The notes under the pieces were generated by a model. The model saw only the letters and a list, made by a program, of their open reading frames with translations, had not been told where the DNA came from and searched no databases. A stretch of 36,993 nt of DNA from Priestia aryabhattai B8W22 (GTDB taxonomy: Bacteria; Bacillota; Bacilli; Bacillales; Bacillaceae_H), in assembly GCF_000956595.1 (NCBI RefSeq), contig NZ_JYOO01000044.1:1-36993 (forward strand), given 5' to 3'. Of the stretch, positions 34,029 through 36,993 are shown piece after piece; the stretch's first letter is position 1; each line of letters starts with the position of its first letter. The translations under genes and the position numbers were made by a program.

Positions 34029-34829
34029 TTACCAATATTTAACCGCGTCATTATACCCTTTTGTGATTACATCTTTATCTTTAGAGTCTTCCGGTTGTCC
34101 AACTCCAACACCTACTGCACCGCCACCAATAAGTAAAGTCTTTTTACTAAATAGCAATTCTCCTGTATATGCATAATTATAGTTTCCAATATACTCAGAA
34201 TTAATTACTTTTTTTCCATTGTAAGTACTAGCGTTGAATTCTTTATACCATGGTTTATATCCGGATCTTACTTTATAATCCCATGGTCCACCTTCCTGAA
34301 CTTTACCAACAAAATAACCTACGGTTGCATTATAAGCTGAACCAGGAGAAGTTTTGAGTACTGATGCATTAAATTTTTCTAATTCTTTTCTGTTACTCTC
34401 TACTAACCTTTTTAAATTTAATGATGTTAGTCCAGTATCCACTGCAAAAGTTGAAAATTTTTGTGAAGTTTCTGCACTTGCATAAGAATTATGAGCTACT
34501 TCAGTAATTTCTTCTGGAGAAAGCATCTCTATATTAAAATCATTATTTACTTTAGCTACATCTTTTTCAACTAAGTAGTTAATACTATCTACTGTATCAG
34601 TAAAATCTTTATATTCGCTATCATTATCAGCTAACTTTTCTACTAAACTTTCGTCTTTTGCTTCTACTTGTCCATTCTCTGTTACTGTTAATAAATGAGA
34701 GCTTGCTGCTTCCTGGTATACATTTTCTTTTATTTGCACATTCTCTGCAGCTAATACATTTCCTTGTGATAAAAGAAATAAGCCTGCACTCATACTAAAT
34801 CCTAACAGTAAAGTATTTCTTCTTTTCAA
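34029..34829 (-). CDS. Secreted protein with toxin-44-like C-terminal domain
   Basis: 266 residues. A signal peptide (KRRNTLLLGFSMSAGLFLLS, then VLA-AEN cleavage) directs export. Residues 30-130 form a variable, acidic region without a recognised domain. The C-terminal part resembles bacterial toxin domain 44 (Ntox44, predicted nuclease of polymorphic toxins): GGPWDYKVRSGYKPWYKEFN (180-199), YIGNYNYAYTGELLFSK (213-229), a glycine-rich strand GGGAVGVGVGQ, and a final DKDVITKGYNDAVKYW like the D-x-x-x-I-x-x-GY end of the family. The start is TTG at 34829, seven bases after AGAGGA; no ATG fits. No LXG, RHS or repeat delivery module is present, so release would be by simple secretion. Assignment rests on motif memory, without a search. 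Confidence 0.65.
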   Translation of the reverse strand: MKRRNTLLLGFSMSAGLFLLSQGNVLAAENVQIKENVYQEAASSHLLTVTENGQVEAKDESLVEKLADNDSEYKDFTDTVDSINYLVEKDVAKVNNDFNIEMLSPEEITEVAHNSYASAETSQKFSTFAVDTGLTSLNLKRLVESNRKELEKFNASVLKTSPGSAYNATVGYFVGKVQEGGPWDYKVRSGYKPWYKEFNASTYNGKKVINSEYIGNYNYAYTGELLFSKKTLLIGGGAVGVGVGQPEDSKDKDVITKGYNDAVKYW

Positions 34830-34842
34830 ATTAATTCCTCTT

Positions 34843-35051
34843 TTCTTATGTTATTTCTTGAACTTTTGTAAGAATATCACTTTTTAGTAAAAAAATATAA
34901 TTTTTAGATAATTAAGAAAAAAGTACTTTTAATAATGTATTTTTTTGTAATAATAAAGAGTTTACAGATACCGTAGATTAACATTTATTGTTAATCAAGA
35001 ATATCCTTTTTATTTTATAATCAGAACTCATCACTTAGCATATGATAAAAG
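34843..35051. other. Intergenic region upstream of the toxin-like gene
   Basis: Very AT-rich; presumably holds the promoter of the toxin-like gene. Nothing specific identified. Confidence 0.3.
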
Positions 35052-35216
35052 GTGTACTTTTTATTCATTGAAAAGGTTGATCCTCCTAAAGAAAAGCCTA
35101 ACAAATCAACGATGTATAAACAGCTGTATAAAGAAGAAATGCAGCTTCATGAAGAACCCTATCCCCACAAGGATTCTTTTTTTGTGTGTTCTGGAAAGAG
35201 ACTTTATGTAAACTAG
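35052..35216 (+). CDS. Possible small protein or gene fragment, 54 aa
   Basis: From GTG at 35052 the frame reads MYFLFIEKVDPPKEKPNKST, then MYKQLYKEEMQLHEEPYPHK, ending CSGKRLYVN. The middle is protein-like, but there is no good ribosome site and the end overlaps a hairpin (AGAACC with GGATTCT plus seven T, about 35150-35182), which suggests the true gene ended earlier. Probably a remnant; family unknown. Confidence 0.3.
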   Translation: MYFLFIEKVDPPKEKPNKSTMYKQLYKEEMQLHEEPYPHKDSFFVCSGKRLYVN

Positions 35217-35242
35217 CTCTGCATATCATATACATAATTAAT

Positions 35243-35428
35243 TTAAAAATATGCCTTCATATTTCCGACGAATTTATAAAGGAAATACACCGAAAATCCA
35301 ATTAGCACACATCCAGCTCCTACGAATATCCATTTAATATAAAGTGTATTATTTAACATGCGTCTTGTACCAGCTACCAGTGTCATTAATCCTAAAATAA
35401 CCTCTCTTAATTTATTATAAATATTCAT
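35243..35428 (-). CDS. Small membrane protein, 61 aa
   Basis: A 61-residue frame starting MNIYNKLREVILGLMTLVAG with one clear membrane segment (WIFVGAGCVLIGFSVYFLYKF) and a possible second, weaker one at the N-terminus. AGGAG lies 13 bases before ATG, a long spacing. Divergent from the phosphoesterase gene. Not recognised. Confidence 0.5.
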   Translation of the reverse strand: MNIYNKLREVILGLMTLVAGTRRMLNNTLYIKWIFVGAGCVLIGFSVYFLYKFVGNMKAYF

Positions 35429-35522
35429 TTTTTTGTAATATAACTCCTATTATTATATTAATTTATACAATAAAATTCATCTTAATGTATAATAAAACAT
35501 ACAAAGAAGGAGGTTATATTTC

Positions 35523-36278
35523 TTGAATCAAAAAATAGCCATTATCTCAGACATTCACGGAAATAGCTTAGCATTGGAAGCCGTATTATCTGATATCTCA
35601 AATCGTGGAATTGATACTATATTTAATTTAGGTGATAGTTTATATGGGCCGTTGGATCCCCTTGGAACTTTTAAACTATTAATGGAACATGAGTATGATA
35701 TTACACATATTATAGGGAATTGTGATCGAATAATAGTTGATTCATCAGATAATAATCCATCTTCTACAATTAATTATGTGAAACGAAGTCTAACCCCAGA
35801 GGCTCTCGAATGGTTACAACAGCATCCTAGTAGCTTAACTATGAATGATATTTTTTTATGTCATGGTACACCTAATTCTGACGAGATATATTTAGTAGAA
35901 GAAATGACGAAAGAAGGTGCACTCTTAAAAAGTTCAAGAGACATTATAAAGGCTTTAGAAGATGTTGAACAAGACGTTGTATTATGTGGTCACAGTCATA
36001 TTCCAAGAACGCTCTATTTGCCAAACGGAAAATTAATTATAAATCCTGGTAGTGTAGGACTTCCCGCATACATAGATGATTTACCGGTACCTCATAAAAT
36101 GGAATCTGGATCTCCCCATGCCAATTATACAATTATTGAAAAGACATCAGCTAATTGGGTAGCTAATTGGGTAGTTGATCAAATAAGTGTTCCATATCAT
36201 TGGGAAAAAGCAGCTGCCATGGCAGAAATAAATCAGCGTCCAGATTGGGCAGATGCTTTGAGAATGGGAAGATTTTAA
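35523..36278 (+). CDS. Metallophosphoesterase (calcineurin-like)
   Basis: 251-residue cytoplasmic phosphoesterase of the YfcE/MJ0936 type. The five metal and catalytic blocks are complete: Asp10 and His12 in SDIHGN, Asp38 in LGDSLYG, GNCDR, CHGTP and GHSHIPR followed by NPGSVGLP. Start is TTG at 35523, nine bases after GAAGGAGG. It is 13 bp before the HAD gene and probably co-transcribed with it. Substrate unknown (phosphodiester or phosphomonoester). Confidence 0.9.
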   Translation: MNQKIAIISDIHGNSLALEAVLSDISNRGIDTIFNLGDSLYGPLDPLGTFKLLMEHEYDITHIIGNCDRIIVDSSDNNPSSTINYVKRSLTPEALEWLQQHPSSLTMNDIFLCHGTPNSDEIYLVEEMTKEGALLKSSRDIIKALEDVEQDVVLCGHSHIPRTLYLPNGKLIINPGSVGLPAYIDDLPVPHKMESGSPHANYTIIEKTSANWVANWVVDQISVPYHWEKAAAMAEINQRPDWADALRMGRF

Positions 36279-36291
36279 GGAGGGAGAAATA

Positions 36292-36813
36292 ATGCCTAGA
36301 ATTAAAGCAATTGTGTTTGATTGGGGAGATACTCTCATGAAAGATTTTTCTGAGTATGCAGGCCCCATGGCTGATTGGGAATATGTAGAGATTATAGATG
36401 GCGTTAGTAAATCTCTACATAGTGTTAGTCAGAGTTACATATGTTGTGTAGCTTCTAATGCTGGAGCTTCAAATTCAGAACTATTGGGAATGGCTTTAAA
36501 GCGTGTTGATATTCAACAATATTTTCAGTATCTTTTTACATCTAGAGAATTGGGCTTTTCCAAACCTAGTCTTGATTTTTTTAATAAGATTGTTCAGACC
36601 TTAGGCATTACTCCTCAGGAATGTATTATGATAGGTAATGATTATAATAAAGACATTATTCCTGCAAAAAAAATCGGAATGCAAACCATATTATTTTCTC
36701 AAGTATCTAAAGATGCGAATTTTAATTATGCAGATTATGTAATGAATTCTATAGAGAATTTACATGAAATTATATTAGAAATTGAGAAAAGAAATAATAT
36801 TTATACGAGTTAA
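36292..36813 (+). CDS. HAD-family hydrolase, capless
   Basis: 173-residue haloacid dehalogenase-like phosphatase. Motif I is FDWGDTL, with nucleophile Asp10 but Gly12 where the acid/base Asp usually stands and Asp at 13, a variant seen in some HAD groups. Motif II is VASNA (Ser), motif III the Lys in FSKPS, motif IV GNDYNKDI. Only about 40 residues separate motifs I and II, so there is no large cap, which suits a large or protein substrate. Strong ribosome site AAGGAGGG. Partner of the phosphoesterase upstream. Confidence 0.87.
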   Translation: MPRIKAIVFDWGDTLMKDFSEYAGPMADWEYVEIIDGVSKSLHSVSQSYICCVASNAGASNSELLGMALKRVDIQQYFQYLFTSRELGFSKPSLDFFNKIVQTLGITPQECIMIGNDYNKDIIPAKKIGMQTILFSQVSKDANFNYADYVMNSIENLHEIILEIEKRNNIYTS

Positions 36814-36818
36814 GTTTT

Positions 36819-36857
36819 AAAATAAAAAGCCTTTTATTTTATAAGGCTTTTTATTTT
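36819..36857. terminator. Terminator after the HAD gene
   Basis: AATAAAAAGCCTT pairs with AAGGCTTTTTATT across a short AT loop; T run on both strands. Confidence 0.88.
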
Positions 36858-36972
36858 GTTTCCGGTAAGTTGTATTATGTAAACTGATTTTGTATATGAT
36901 ATTCATGATTCTTTAACTCAATTCTGATATATAATCAGATAGGAACAAAATTATAATTGAGTCCATCTGAAT

Positions 36973-36993
36973 AGAGGTTAGAAATTGAAAAAA
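36973..36993 (+). other. Possible start of a further gene at the window edge
   Basis: AGAGG at 36973-36977 followed seven bases later by TTG AAA AAA (36985 on) looks like a ribosome site and start, like the TTG starts used at 34829 and 35523. Too short to judge. Confidence 0.25.

Overview
The window is AT-rich Firmicute DNA from an endospore former of the Bacillus/Priestia type; the gene set suggests a Priestia megaterium-like genome, but this is an inference from content and not a database match. Pointers are a GerA-type germinant receptor operon, a gamma-type small acid-soluble spore protein, Bacillus-style proline catabolism genes, YdjO and cold-shock proteins, GGAGG ribosome sites and U-tailed terminators. 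No rRNA, tRNA or CRISPR array was seen.

Layout. 1-1400: a serine recombinase with a damaged start, preceded by 30-bp-spaced repeats, and a 53-residue small protein. 1429-5545: proline utilisation on the minus strand (P5C dehydrogenase, proline dehydrogenase, permease) with terminators between the genes and operator-like half-sites upstream. 5546-7400: a gene-poor stretch with one small basic protein. 7183-15319: a block bounded by two 107-bp direct repeats holding a sucrose-type PTS permease with palindromic operators and a cre-like site, an inactive-looking M50 protein, small stress proteins and the gerABC-like operon; a broken tyrosine recombinase lies just outside the second repeat. 15868-18250: ydjO and csp genes, a regularly spaced repeat series, and a small gene broken by a 10-bp duplication. 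18256-24200: transporters and regulators (ArsR + MFS, LysR, MarR, CynX-like MFS), including a LysR/MFS divergon that seems to have been duplicated and then reciprocally decayed. 24551-27485: spore protein gene, broken alcohol dehydrogenase, VOC-family remnant and a glycosyltransferase. 27871-32880: a complete D-galactonate operon. 33046-35428: small membrane proteins and a secreted protein with a C-terminal region resembling polymorphic toxin domain 44. 35523-36813: a phosphoesterase-HAD pair.

How genes work together. The galactonate operon (IclR regulator, KDGal kinase, KDPGal aldolase, galactonate dehydratase, transporter) encodes uptake and the complete De Ley-Doudoroff route to pyruvate and glyceraldehyde-3-phosphate. 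The proline genes take up proline and oxidise it to glutamate. The three ger genes form an A-B-C germinant receptor.

The most interesting points for follow-up are the secreted toxin-44-like protein with a possible membrane immunity partner, the 107-bp direct repeats around the germination/PTS block next to a dead integrase, the ~67-bp periodic repeats ending in a terminator, and the many gene remnants with readable lesions. The accessory half of the window looks like a graveyard of recent rearrangements; no single clearly new system is proven.
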